A stretch of DNA of 16,674 nt from Pseudomonadota bacterium. GTDB taxonomy: Bacteria > Pseudomonadota > Alphaproteobacteria > Reyranellales > Reyranellaceae. Under the pieces are notes generated by a model. The model worked only from the letters and a program-made list of their open reading frames with translations, did not search any database and was not told where the DNA came from. The position numbers and the translations under genes were made by a program. The stretch spans positions 1-16,674 of the forward strand of contig JAEWIV010000506.1 in NCBI GenBank assembly GCA_023386865.1, in the 5' to 3' direction. Of this stretch, positions 6,738-13,901 are shown in pieces. Within the stretch, counting starts at the first letter, position 1, and every line of letters starts with the position of its first letter.

Positions 6738-7724
6738 ATGACCAGGACAATGTCATTGGCGCTTGCCGCCGTGCTGGCGACCGCCGGCAGCGCGTCGGCG
6801 CAGGAAAAATTCACCTTCGCCTTGAACTGGTTCGCCGTTGGCGACCACGCCGCCTACTGGGTGGCGCTCGACAAGGGCTACTACAAGGCCAAGGGCCTCG
6901 ACGTGACCTTGGAGAACTCCAAAGGGTCGGGCGATTCGATCGCCAAGGTCGACACCGGCCGCGCCGATGCCGGCCTTGCCGACGCCGCAGTCGTAATCGC
7001 CTCGGTCGGCCGCGGCACCACGATCAAGACGGTCGGCATGGTGTTCGACAAGACGCCGCTCAACATCTTCAGCCTCAAGGACAAGCCGCTCGCCAAGCCC
7101 AAGGACCTCGAGGGCAAGACGCTGGGCGCCCCTCCGGGCGACAGCCAGCGCCAGATGTTCCCGGCCTTCGCCAAGGTCAACGGCATCGACGCCTCCAAGG
7201 TCTCCTGGGTGAACATCGAGCCCGCCGCCAAGATCGCCGCCGTCGCCGAAAAGCGCATGGACGGCGTCGGCGACTACTCGACCGGCCTGCCGCTCTACGA
7301 GAAAGCCGCCGGCAAGGGCAACGTGGTGATGATGCCGTGGGCCGATTTCGGCTTCGACATGTACTCCATGTCGATCATCGCCAGCGCCAAGACCATGAAG
7401 GAGCGACCGGCCGTGCTGAAGGCCTTCCTCGAGGCTTCCTACATGGGCTGGCGCGACGTCATGGCCGATCCCAAGGGCTCGATGGAGATCTTCAAGAAGC
7501 GCGTTCCCGAGGTCGACGTCGAGGTGATGACGCCCAACATGATGATCGGGCTCGGCCTGATGAAGACCGACCGCTACGCCAAGAACGGCATCGGCTGGAT
7601 CGACGAGAAGAAGATGTGCGATTCGGTCGACCTGGTGAACACCTACATGGGCCTCACCAAGAAGGTCGAGTGCAAGGACGTCTATTCGTCCGAGTTCCTG
7701 CCCAAGGTCGAGATGCCGAAGTAG
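6738..7724 (+). CDS. ABC transporter substrate-binding protein (NMT1/THI5-like, SsuA/TauA type)
   Basis: 328 residues. A Sec signal peptide covers about residues 1-21 (MTRTMSLALAAVLATAGSASA, cleavage before QEKF), so the mature protein is periplasmic. The fold is the NMT1/SsuA periplasmic binding type: FTFALNWFAVGDHAAYWVAL near the N-terminus, then KGYYKAKGLDVTLENSKGSG, DTGRADAGLADAAVV and KDLEGKTLGAPPGDSQRQMF. The opening ALNWF...H..Y..A resembles binding proteins for pyrimidine and riboflavin precursors as well as sulfonates. Start: ATG at 6738 with AGGGAGC upstream. The C-terminus has a cysteine pair (Cys at KKMCDS and VECKD) that could form a disulfide. The ligand cannot be told from sequence; the neighbouring genes allow a sulfonate, a C5 dicarboxylate-related compound or the substrate of the divergent sugar-acid cluster. 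Confidence 0.92.
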   Translation: MTRTMSLALAAVLATAGSASAQEKFTFALNWFAVGDHAAYWVALDKGYYKAKGLDVTLENSKGSGDSIAKVDTGRADAGLADAAVVIASVGRGTTIKTVGMVFDKTPLNIFSLKDKPLAKPKDLEGKTLGAPPGDSQRQMFPAFAKVNGIDASKVSWVNIEPAAKIAAVAEKRMDGVGDYSTGLPLYEKAAGKGNVVMMPWADFGFDMYSMSIIASAKTMKERPAVLKAFLEASYMGWRDVMADPKGSMEIFKKRVPEVDVEVMTPNMMIGLGLMKTDRYAKNGIGWIDEKKMCDSVDLVNTYMGLTKKVECKDVYSSEFLPKVEMPK

Positions 7725-7739
7725 CTGATGCGGTATCCA

Positions 7740-7810
7740 CTGTCATCCCGAGCACAGCGAGGGATCTTTCCTGCGCCCTCACAGGCCCCTCGCTTCGCTC
7801 GGGGCGACAG
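7740..7810. repeat. Palindromic REP-like repeat between binding-protein and ATPase genes
   Basis: Left arm CTGTCATCCCGAGCACAGCG followed by AGGG (from 7740), and right arm CCCCTCGCTTCGCTCGGGGC followed by GACAG (ending 7810), are imperfect reverse complements separated by about 20 bases. The left arm matches the half-element at 1649. In RNA this would be a long hairpin inside the transporter operon. It ends right before the TTG chosen as ATPase start, and its GGGGCG could serve as a poor ribosome binding site. Confidence 0.75.
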
Positions 7811-8614
7811 TTGAGCCATGAGCTGATCGGCCTCGACCGGGTCGGCATGACGTACGAGGCGGCGAGCGGCCCGGTCGAGGCCCTCGTCGGTATTTCGTTG
7901 TCGGTCGGCGCCGGCGAGTTCGTTTCGCTGGTGGGACCGAGCGGCTGCGGCAAGTCCACGTTGCTGCGCATCGTGGCCGGGTTGCGGCCGGCCACAGTCG
8001 GCACGGTGACAGTCGCCGACCGCGCCGTGCGCGCGCCCATCCCCGACATCGGCATGGTGTTCCAGGCGCCGATCCTGCTGAAGTGGCGGTCGATCCTGCA
8101 GAACGTGCTGCTGCCAGCCGAGCTTGCCGGCAAGGATCCGGGCGCTCTGAAAGCCCGCGCGCTGCAGCTCCTCGACATGGCGGGGCTGAGCGGCTTCGGC
8201 GACAAGCTGCCGCGCGAGCTGTCGGGCGGCATGCAGCAGCGCGCCGCGCTCTGCCGCGCCCTGCTGCTCGATCCCCCTCTCCTGCTGATGGACGAACCGT
8301 TCGGCGCGCTCGACGCCATGACGCGCGACGACATGGCCCTCGAGCTCCTGCGCATCTGGGGCGAGCGCGACCTCGCCCAAAAGGCGCGCAAGACCGTCCT
8401 TTTCGTCACCCATTCGATTCCCGAGGCGGTGTTCCTGTCGGACCGGGTGGTGGTCATGTCGCCGCGCCCCGGCCGCATAGCGGCAGACCTCCAGATCGAC
8501 CTGCCGCGCCCCCGCACCGTCGAGCTGCGGGCCTCCGAGGCTTTCGGCCGCTACAGCCTGGAGATTTTCCGCGCCCTGACCGGCCGCACGGTTGGCGCGG
8601 CCGGTACTGCCTGA
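7811..8614 (+). CDS. ABC transporter ATP-binding protein (SsuB/TauB type)
   Basis: 267 residues from TTG. All nucleotide-binding motifs are intact: Walker A G42-T50 (GPSGCGKST), Q-loop Gln85 (MVFQAP), signature LSGGM at 137-141, Walker B LLLMDEPFGALD from 157, and switch His201 (FVTHSIPEA). The loop after Walker B (MTRDDMALELLRIW) is typical of the sulfonate/nitrate/taurine subfamily. The start is inferred: the frame is open upstream, and TTG at 7811 gives MSHELIGLDRVGMTYEA, a normal beginning; the nearest in-frame ATG (7847, at GMTYEA) would cut the first strand. The ATG at 7818 is out of frame and hits a stop at once. It energises the importer formed with the two preceding genes. Confidence 0.92.
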   Translation: MSHELIGLDRVGMTYEAASGPVEALVGISLSVGAGEFVSLVGPSGCGKSTLLRIVAGLRPATVGTVTVADRAVRAPIPDIGMVFQAPILLKWRSILQNVLLPAELAGKDPGALKARALQLLDMAGLSGFGDKLPRELSGGMQQRAALCRALLLDPPLLLMDEPFGALDAMTRDDMALELLRIWGERDLAQKARKTVLFVTHSIPEAVFLSDRVVVMSPRPGRIAADLQIDLPRPRTVELRASEAFGRYSLEIFRALTGRTVGAAGTA

Positions 8615-8644
8615 TAAACCCCGGCAACAACGCCAGGAGCAGAC

Positions 8645-9877
8645 ATGGCCACCGCCGCCACACCGATGAAAAGCGCCGCCAAGGGCATCAGCGCCGACGC
8701 CAAGCCGTTCGACTGGGAGGACCCGTTCTTCCTCGACGACCAGCTGACCGAGGAGGAGATCGCGATCCGCGATGCGGCTCGCGACTACTGCCAGGACAAG
8801 CTGATGCCGCGCGTGCTGGAGGCCAACCGGCACGAGAAGTTCGACCGCGAGATCATGAACGAGTTCGGCGCCCTCGGCCTCCTCGGCTCCACCCTGCCCG
8901 AGAAGTACGGCTGCGCCGGCGCCAACTACACGACCTACGGGCTGGTGGCGCGCGAGGTCGAGCGGGTCGATTCGGGCTACCGCTCGGCGATGAGCGTGCA
9001 GTCCTCGCTGGTCATGCATCCCATCAATGCCTACGGCAGCGAGGAGCAGCGCATGAAGTACCTGCCCAAGCTCGCCACCGGCGAGTGGGTCGGCTGCTTC
9101 GGCCTCACCGAGCCCGACCACGGCTCCGACCCGGGCGGCATGAAGACGCGCGCCACGTCGGTGCCCGGCGGCTACAGGCTCTCCGGCTCCAAGATGTGGA
9201 TCACCAACTCGCCGATCGCCGACGTGCTGGTGATCTGGGCGAAGCTCGACGGCGGCGCCATCCGCGGCTTCATCCTGGAACGGGCGTGGAAAGGCATCGA
9301 GACGCCCAAGATCGAGGGCAAGTTCTCGCTGCGCGCCTCGGTGACCGGCGCCATCATGCTCGACGAGGTGTTCGTGCCGGCCGAGAACATGATGCCCAAC
9401 GTCTCTGGCCTGGGCGGGCCGTTCGGCTGCCTCAACAACGCACGCTACGGCATCGCCTGGGGCGCCATGGGCGCCGCCGAATTCTGCTGGAAGCAGGCGC
9501 GCAACTACACGCTCGACCGCAAGCAGTTCGGCCGGCCTCTCGCCGCCAACCAGCTCATCCAGAAGAAGCTCGCCGACATGCAGACCGAGATCGCCATCGG
9601 CCTGCAAGCCTGCCTGCGCGTCGGCCGGCTGAAGGACCAGGGCCACGCCCAGCCGGAGATGATCTCCCTGATCAAGCGCAACAACTGCGGCAAGGCGCTC
9701 GACATAGCCCGCGTCGCCCGCGACATGCATGGCGGCAACGGCGTGTCGGACGAGTATCACGTGATCCGCCACGTCATGAACCTCGAGGCGGTCAATACCT
9801 ACGAGGGTACGCACGACGTGCACGCCCTGATCCTCGGTCGCGCCATGACAGGCATCCAGGCCTTCACCGGAGCCTGA
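8645..9877 (+). CDS. gcdH: Glutaryl-CoA dehydrogenase
   Basis: 410 residues of the acyl-CoA dehydrogenase family. Glutaryl-CoA dehydrogenase oxidises and decarboxylates glutaryl-CoA to crotonyl-CoA with FAD, passing electrons to ETF, in lysine, tryptophan and aromatic breakdown. Diagnostic segments are VDSGYRSAMSVQSSLVMHPI (substrate carboxylate pocket with Arg113), GCFGLTEPDHGSDPGGM and MWITNSP (FAD/substrate region), and NTYEGTHDVHALILGRAMTG with catalytic base Glu387 at the position of human Glu370. The match to this subfamily is close over the whole length. ATG at 8645 has AGGAG upstream. It follows the ATPase after 30 bases and is followed by the TauE/SafE gene after 4 bases. The usual regulator or CoA-transferase partner is not in the window. 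Confidence 0.95.
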   Translation: MATAATPMKSAAKGISADAKPFDWEDPFFLDDQLTEEEIAIRDAARDYCQDKLMPRVLEANRHEKFDREIMNEFGALGLLGSTLPEKYGCAGANYTTYGLVAREVERVDSGYRSAMSVQSSLVMHPINAYGSEEQRMKYLPKLATGEWVGCFGLTEPDHGSDPGGMKTRATSVPGGYRLSGSKMWITNSPIADVLVIWAKLDGGAIRGFILERAWKGIETPKIEGKFSLRASVTGAIMLDEVFVPAENMMPNVSGLGGPFGCLNNARYGIAWGAMGAAEFCWKQARNYTLDRKQFGRPLAANQLIQKKLADMQTEIAIGLQACLRVGRLKDQGHAQPEMISLIKRNNCGKALDIARVARDMHGGNGVSDEYHVIRHVMNLEAVNTYEGTHDVHALILGRAMTGIQAFTGA

Positions 9878-9881
9878 TCGC

Positions 9882-10628
9882 GTGCCCCTGCCACCGGCCG
9901 GCGACATCGCCATCGTTGTCGCCGGCGCCCTGGTGGCGGGCTTCGTCAATGGCCTCACCGGCACGGGCTACGCCCTGATGGCGCTGGGCTTCTGGCTGCA
10001 GGTCATGTCGCCGGTCACGGCTGCACCGCTGGTGGCCATCTGCTCCGTCGCCGGTCACCTGCAGGCGTTGCGCTCGATCTGGAGCGGCGTGCGCTGGCCG
10101 CGTCTGTGGCCCTTCCTTGCCGCCGGGCTTCTGGGCGTGCCCATCGGAACGGCTCTGCTCGAACACGTGCAGGTCCAGCCCCTGAAACTTGGCGTCGGCA
10201 TGCTGCTGATCTTCTACAGCGCGTGGATGGGCTTCGTGCGACGGCCACCGATCGTCGTGGGTGGCGGCCGCCCGGCTGACGCGATGGTGGGCCTGGTCGG
10301 CGGCGCGATGGGCGGCCTGGCCAGCCTCAGCGGTCCCGCACCGACCATCTGGGTGCAGCTGCGCGGGTGGAGCAAGAACGAGCAGCGCGGCGTCAATCAG
10401 CCCTTCAACATGACGATCCTCGCCGCCGCGCTGCTGGCTGCGGCGGTCGCCGGCCTGCTCGATCGCACCTTCCTGGTCTGGGCCGCCATCACCGTGCCGA
10501 TCAGCCTGGTCGGCGCGCGCTTGGGGCTCATGCTCTACGGTCGCGTCAACGATGCGATGTTCCGACGGCTCGTATTGATGCTGCTCGTCGTATCGGGCAT
10601 GACGCTGATCGTCTCCTCGCTGCGATGA
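9882..10628 (+). CDS. TauE/SafE-family membrane exporter
   Basis: 248 residues, nearly all hydrophobic, with about seven to eight predicted membrane segments in two repeated halves. The first half begins IVVAGALVAGFVNGLTGTGYALMAL, with the GxxxGFxxGLTGTG signature of the family; the second half carries the matching AMVGLVGGAMGGLASLSGPAP. The family includes proteins linked to sulfite, sulfoacetate or other organic acid export, but many members are uncharacterised. Start: GTG at 9882, four bases after the gcdH stop, with GGAG nine bases before. Its stop overlaps the cytochrome start (ATGA). Co-translation with a TsdA-like cytochrome makes a sulfur oxyanion substrate plausible; export of an organic acid linked to gcdH is the alternative. 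Confidence 0.88.
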   Translation: MPLPPAGDIAIVVAGALVAGFVNGLTGTGYALMALGFWLQVMSPVTAAPLVAICSVAGHLQALRSIWSGVRWPRLWPFLAAGLLGVPIGTALLEHVQVQPLKLGVGMLLIFYSAWMGFVRRPPIVVGGGRPADAMVGLVGGAMGGLASLSGPAPTIWVQLRGWSKNEQRGVNQPFNMTILAAALLAAAVAGLLDRTFLVWAAITVPISLVGARLGLMLYGRVNDAMFRRLVLMLLVVSGMTLIVSSLR

Positions 10629-11488
10629 AGTTCGCCAGCTTCGCCTGGCCGTTCGGCCTTGTCTGCGCAACGATCGCCGTTGCCGCGTTCCTGCTGCACG
10701 ATGCCAAGCCGCCGGTCGCGACCGGCCTTGCTCCGGCCCCGCCGCCGCGGACCTGGCCCGACTACAGTCCAGGCGGGGCGGGCTTCAAGGTGCCGGCCGG
10801 CCAGGATGGTCCGCTGATCGGCTACGGCTACGCGCTGATCACGCGGACCTTCGCCAACATCGGACCCGAAGTGCCCGATCGGGCCATGCGCTTCGCCGGC
10901 AACAACCTGACTTGCCAGAACTGCCATCTGGATGGCGGCACCAGCCGCCACGCCATGCCGCTGGTCGGCATCTTCAAGGCCTATCCGAAGTACTCGACGC
11001 GCGACAAGCGGGTGATCTCGCTCACCGAGCGGCTCAACGAATGCATGGAACGCTCGATGAACGGCCGCGCCCTGCCCGACGAGTCGCGCGAGATGCAGGC
11101 GTTGCTGGCGTTCATGCGCTACATCGGTGATGCCGAGGCCGCGCCCGCGCCATCCGCTCCCGAGGCGCCACCGATGGCGCCGGACACAGGTCGAGGCGCC
11201 GTCGTGTACATGACCGTCTGCGCCGCCTGCCATCAGCCCGACGGCCTCGGCAAGCGGTCGGGCTCGATCGGCGACGCCGGCGGCTACGTCTTCCCTCCGT
11301 TGTGGGGACCGGACAGTTTCAACGACGGGGCCGGCATGGACCGCTACGAACGCATCGTTGGCTTCGTCCGCCGCAACATGCCGCGCGGCGTCGATGCGCT
11401 CCACCCGCAGCTTACGGTGCAACAGGCCTGGGACGTCTCCGCCTATGTGATTGCCCAGCCGCGCCCGCACTATCGGCCGGCGCGCTGA
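10625..11488 (+). CDS. Diheme cytochrome c, thiosulfate dehydrogenase (TsdA)-like
   Basis: 287 residues. An N-terminal hydrophobic segment (residues 5-24) acts as signal or membrane anchor, so the heme domains lie in the periplasm. Two c-type heme sites are visible: CQNCH (97-101) in GNNLTCQNCHLDGGTSRHAMPLVG, and CAACH (199-203). The stretch TERLNECMERSMNGRALP strongly resembles TsdA, where a cysteine in this place is the unusual axial ligand of the first heme; here it is Cys140. Met252 in RRNMPRG is a likely axial ligand for the second heme. TsdA joins two thiosulfates into tetrathionate and passes electrons to the respiratory chain. The linker between domains is rich in Pro, Ala and Glu. 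ATG at 10625 overlaps the exporter stop and has no own Shine-Dalgarno sequence, so translational coupling is likely. TsdA identity is inferred from motifs only. Confidence 0.85.
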   Translation: MKFASFAWPFGLVCATIAVAAFLLHDAKPPVATGLAPAPPPRTWPDYSPGGAGFKVPAGQDGPLIGYGYALITRTFANIGPEVPDRAMRFAGNNLTCQNCHLDGGTSRHAMPLVGIFKAYPKYSTRDKRVISLTERLNECMERSMNGRALPDESREMQALLAFMRYIGDAEAAPAPSAPEAPPMAPDTGRGAVVYMTVCAACHQPDGLGKRSGSIGDAGGYVFPPLWGPDSFNDGAGMDRYERIVGFVRRNMPRGVDALHPQLTVQQAWDVSAYVIAQPRPHYRPAR

Positions 11489-11527
11489 CCGCGGCGCCCG
11501 TCGGGAATGACGCTGGCCCTCGGCGAC

Positions 11528-12511
11528 TCATGCCAGGAAATCCAGGCAGCCGGTCTTCCTCAGGATCGGCTCGAGGCCCGGTGCCGCCCGCGCCGCGGCG
11601 TACTTGCGCCGGATCTCGGCGAGCGAGCGGGCATGGTACTTTTGCGGCTCCTGCTTCCACGCTGCGCCACCCAGCACCATCTCGAAGCTCTTGTCGCCGC
11701 GCGCGATGGCGGCGGCGTTGGCCGTTGACCATGGCAGGAACAACGTCGCCACTTCCTCCTGGAGAAGCGGTGTCAGGGTCGGCGCCAGCGCGGCCCACGT
11801 CTCGAACGGGCCCTCGTTGCGGGGCTCCAGCATGCGCTGGACCCAGGCCATCACCTTGGGCGACGACGAGCGCATGATCGCACCCGGTGTCGGATCGGTC
11901 GCGGCCTCGTAGAGCTGGCCCCACAGGCCGAAGTCGGCCATCGCCGGCCGACCGCCCATCAGGTAGGGGCGCGCCTGCAAGTGCGCCTCGAGCAGCGCCA
12001 GGGCGCGCTTGAAGGAAGCCTCGATGGTGGGCTCGGTCACGGCATTGGAGCCGACAAAGCCGAGGCGGCCGGTCATGCGCTCGGCCACCGCGGCCCGCGC
12101 CTGGGCCACGGCGAGCGTGCCCTGGGCCTCCGCCATCTGGCGGGCGATGCGCTCGGCGGTCGCCCAGACATCGGGCTGGTAGCGCCAGCGATAGTGGAAC
12201 ATCCATTTGTTGCCCCACTCGTCGCCGTACTCCTCGAGCAGCGCCGACACGAAGTCGAGGGCGGCATCGCCGGTGGCGAGCGCCGGTGCGGTCGCCTCGA
12301 AGCGCTCGATGATCGGCGTCGAATCCTGGATGCCCTCGCCTTCCGGCGTCACCACCAGCGGCACCAGCGGCAGCTTGGCGTACTTCTGGAACTCGCCCTG
12401 CACGGCCGGCGAACGCGGGATCCACTCGTGCGGCAGCCCCTTCAAGCGGAAATACGAGCGGACTTTCACGGAATAGGGCGAAAGCTCGGAGCCGAAGATG
12501 CGGTAGGTCAT
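11528..12511 (-). CDS. Glutathione S-transferase family protein (long form)
   Basis: 327 residues, much longer than the usual 200-230 of GSTs. The N-terminal thioredoxin-like domain is clear: YRIFGSELSPYSVKVRSYFR with the active-site-like Ser-Pro-Tyr-Ser, then LPLVPLVVTPEGEGIQDSTPIIERFE holding the cis-proline and the glutathione-contacting Asp-Ser (QDST). The C-terminal domain has YLMGGRPAMADFGLWGQLYEA, the GST helix with the N-capping motif, and ~100 extra residues rich in Trp and Ala. ATG at 12511 overlaps the CorA stop (ATGA). It is the last gene of the minus-strand operon and converges on the cytochrome gene, leaving a 39-base gap in which no terminator is evident. The substrate is unknown. 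Confidence 0.85.
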   Translation of the reverse strand: MTYRIFGSELSPYSVKVRSYFRLKGLPHEWIPRSPAVQGEFQKYAKLPLVPLVVTPEGEGIQDSTPIIERFEATAPALATGDAALDFVSALLEEYGDEWGNKWMFHYRWRYQPDVWATAERIARQMAEAQGTLAVAQARAAVAERMTGRLGFVGSNAVTEPTIEASFKRALALLEAHLQARPYLMGGRPAMADFGLWGQLYEAATDPTPGAIMRSSSPKVMAWVQRMLEPRNEGPFETWAALAPTLTPLLQEEVATLFLPWSTANAAAIARGDKSFEMVLGGAAWKQEPQKYHARSLAEIRRKYAAARAAPGLEPILRKTGCLDFLA

Positions 12512-13575
12512 ATCCAGCGCTTGCGCTTGAGCCAGAAGAAAAGGCCGCCGACGATGACCACGACCATGACCCAGAAGAACGGATAGCCGTACTTCCAGCC
12601 GAGCTCCGGCATGTTGCCGGCATCGCGGTCGAAGTTCATGCCGTAGATTCCGGCCAGGAAGGAAAGCGGCATGAAGAAGACGGTGATGATCGCCATCGTC
12701 TTCATGACCTCGGCCATGCGGTTGGACGCATGCATGAGATAGACTTCCATCAGGCCGTTGGTCATCTCGCGGTAGCTCTCGACCAGCTCGAGCACCGCCA
12801 CCGCATGGTCGAAGCAGTCGCGCAGGTAGGTACGCGTCTCCGGCATGATGAACGGCACTTCCGGCCGCATCAGCGCCAGCACGGTCTCGCGCTCGGCCCA
12901 CTGCAGGCGATGAAAGGTCACCAGCGCCCGCCGCGCCTGGTGGATGTGATAGAGGGTGTCGGCCGTCGGCCGTTCCAGGGCCTCGTCCTCCAGCTCCTCG
13001 AGATGCGTCGAAAGCGCCTCGATCATCGGAAACTTGCGGTCGACGACCAGGTCGACCAGGGCATAGACCAGATAGTCGATGCCGAAGGTGCGCAGCCGCG
13101 AGCCCGCGGTCTGCACCCGATCGCGCACCGGCTTGAAGATGTCCTGCTTGTGGTCGTGGAACGAGATCACGTAGTTGTCGCCGAAGAAGATGCTGACCTG
13201 GCGCGGGATCAGCGCCTCGTCCTCGTAGACCGGGTCGTTCAGCACGATGAAGCCCTGGCCTTCGTAGAGGTCGAGCTTGCTCCTCTGAGTGCCGTGGAAG
13301 ACGTCCTCGAGCGCCAGCGGGTGCAGGTTGAAGGCCATGCCGAGGTCGCGCAGCATGTCCGAGCTCGGCCGCCCCGCGACGTCGATCCAGGTATGGCCGG
13401 GCGTGCCGAGATGGAAACGGCATTCGTCGACCTCGACGCCGTGCAGCACCTGCACGTCCTCCGAGGTGTACTCGACCAGGGTGAAGTCGAGCGCCTCGTC
13501 GGGCACCGGAGCGCGGCCGGCAAGCGTGCCCGGGGCAGTGCCGGGCTTGGTATGGCGATGGATGACGCCGTCCAT
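12508..13575 (-). CDS. corA: CorA-family magnesium/cobalt transporter
   Basis: 355 residues. Long N-terminal cytoplasmic domain followed by two membrane helices near the C-terminus: TMAIITVFFMPLSFLAGIYG, ending in the signature G312-M313-N314, and a second helix at about 331-349 (FFWVMVVVIVGGLFFWL). The C-terminal tail KRKRWI is basic, as in CorA. HPLALEDVFHGTQRSKLDLYEG and the stalk helix (FHRLQWAERETVLALM) are also typical. CorA pentamers carry Mg2+ and related ions across the inner membrane. The gene starts 25 bases after the ABM-domain gene and its stop overlaps the GST start by four bases. It could instead be a ZntB-type zinc transporter, which shares the GMN motif. Confidence 0.92.
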   Translation of the reverse strand: MDGVIHRHTKPGTAPGTLAGRAPVPDEALDFTLVEYTSEDVQVLHGVEVDECRFHLGTPGHTWIDVAGRPSSDMLRDLGMAFNLHPLALEDVFHGTQRSKLDLYEGQGFIVLNDPVYEDEALIPRQVSIFFGDNYVISFHDHKQDIFKPVRDRVQTAGSRLRTFGIDYLVYALVDLVVDRKFPMIEALSTHLEELEDEALERPTADTLYHIHQARRALVTFHRLQWAERETVLALMRPEVPFIMPETRTYLRDCFDHAVAVLELVESYREMTNGLMEVYLMHASNRMAEVMKTMAIITVFFMPLSFLAGIYGMNFDRDAGNMPELGWKYGYPFFWVMVVVIVGGLFFWLKRKRWI

Positions 13576-13600
13576 GTTCCCAACGACACCGTGACCGGCG

Positions 13601-13885
13601 TCAGACCTCCTGCATCACCTGGACGTCGGGCCGGCCGGCGAGATAGTCGCCGAGCTTGCGCCCAAGTTCCTTGAAGTGCGGCGCCGCGCGGTGGGCATCG
13701 AGGGCCGCCTGGTCGTCGTAGCGTTCCAACATGACGTAGACGTTAACGTCGGCCGTCTTGTGCAGCGCGTAGAGCTTGTTGCCGGGCTCGTCGGACCGCA
13801 CCTTGGCCTGCAGGGCCTTCATCGTCGCCTCGAAATCGGCGTTGGTGCCGGGCTTGATGGTGAGCTTTGCGATAACGCCGAGCAT
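13601..13885 (-). CDS. ABM-domain protein (YgiN-like putative quinol monooxygenase)
   Basis: 94 residues, a single ferredoxin-like alpha/beta barrel of the antibiotic biosynthesis monooxygenase superfamily, which usually works as a dimer without cofactor. Features are the opening strand MLGVIAKLTIKPGTNADFEATM, the YALHKTADVNVYVMLERYDDQAALDAH core with the strand-Glu-Arg-Tyr pattern, and the HRAAPHFKELG helix. ATG at 13885 is preceded by AGGGGG. Related proteins act on quinols or aromatic rings, or as heme and sugar-handling enzymes, so the reaction is open. It lies between the MaoC-like and CorA genes in the same operon. Confidence 0.85.
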   Translation of the reverse strand: MLGVIAKLTIKPGTNADFEATMKALQAKVRSDEPGNKLYALHKTADVNVYVMLERYDDQAALDAHRAAPHFKELGRKLGDYLAGRPDVQVMQEV

Positions 13886-13901
13886 TTGCGCCCCCTGTTC
13901 C

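Noticed and set aside
7682..9964. A 760-residue open frame on the minus strand across the ATPase and gcdH genes
   Set aside because: It lies opposite two clear genes with intact motifs. Its translation is rich in Arg, Ala, His and Gly with no domain, as expected for an antisense shadow in GC-rich DNA.
8083..9978. A 631-residue open frame on the plus strand overlapping the ATPase, gcdH and the exporter start
   Set aside because: Shifted-frame shadow of the real genes; Arg/Pro-rich without any recognisable motif.
11489..11527. A terminator between the convergent cytochrome and GST genes
   Set aside because: The 39 bases show no clear stem with a T-run on either strand. A CGGGAATGAC string vaguely recalls the repeat family but is too short to call.
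12512..13423. An upstream in-frame extension of the long GST gene
   Set aside because: The extension is antisense-free but out of frame inside corA and has no domain. The GST domain begins exactly at the ATG at 12511, which overlaps the corA stop.
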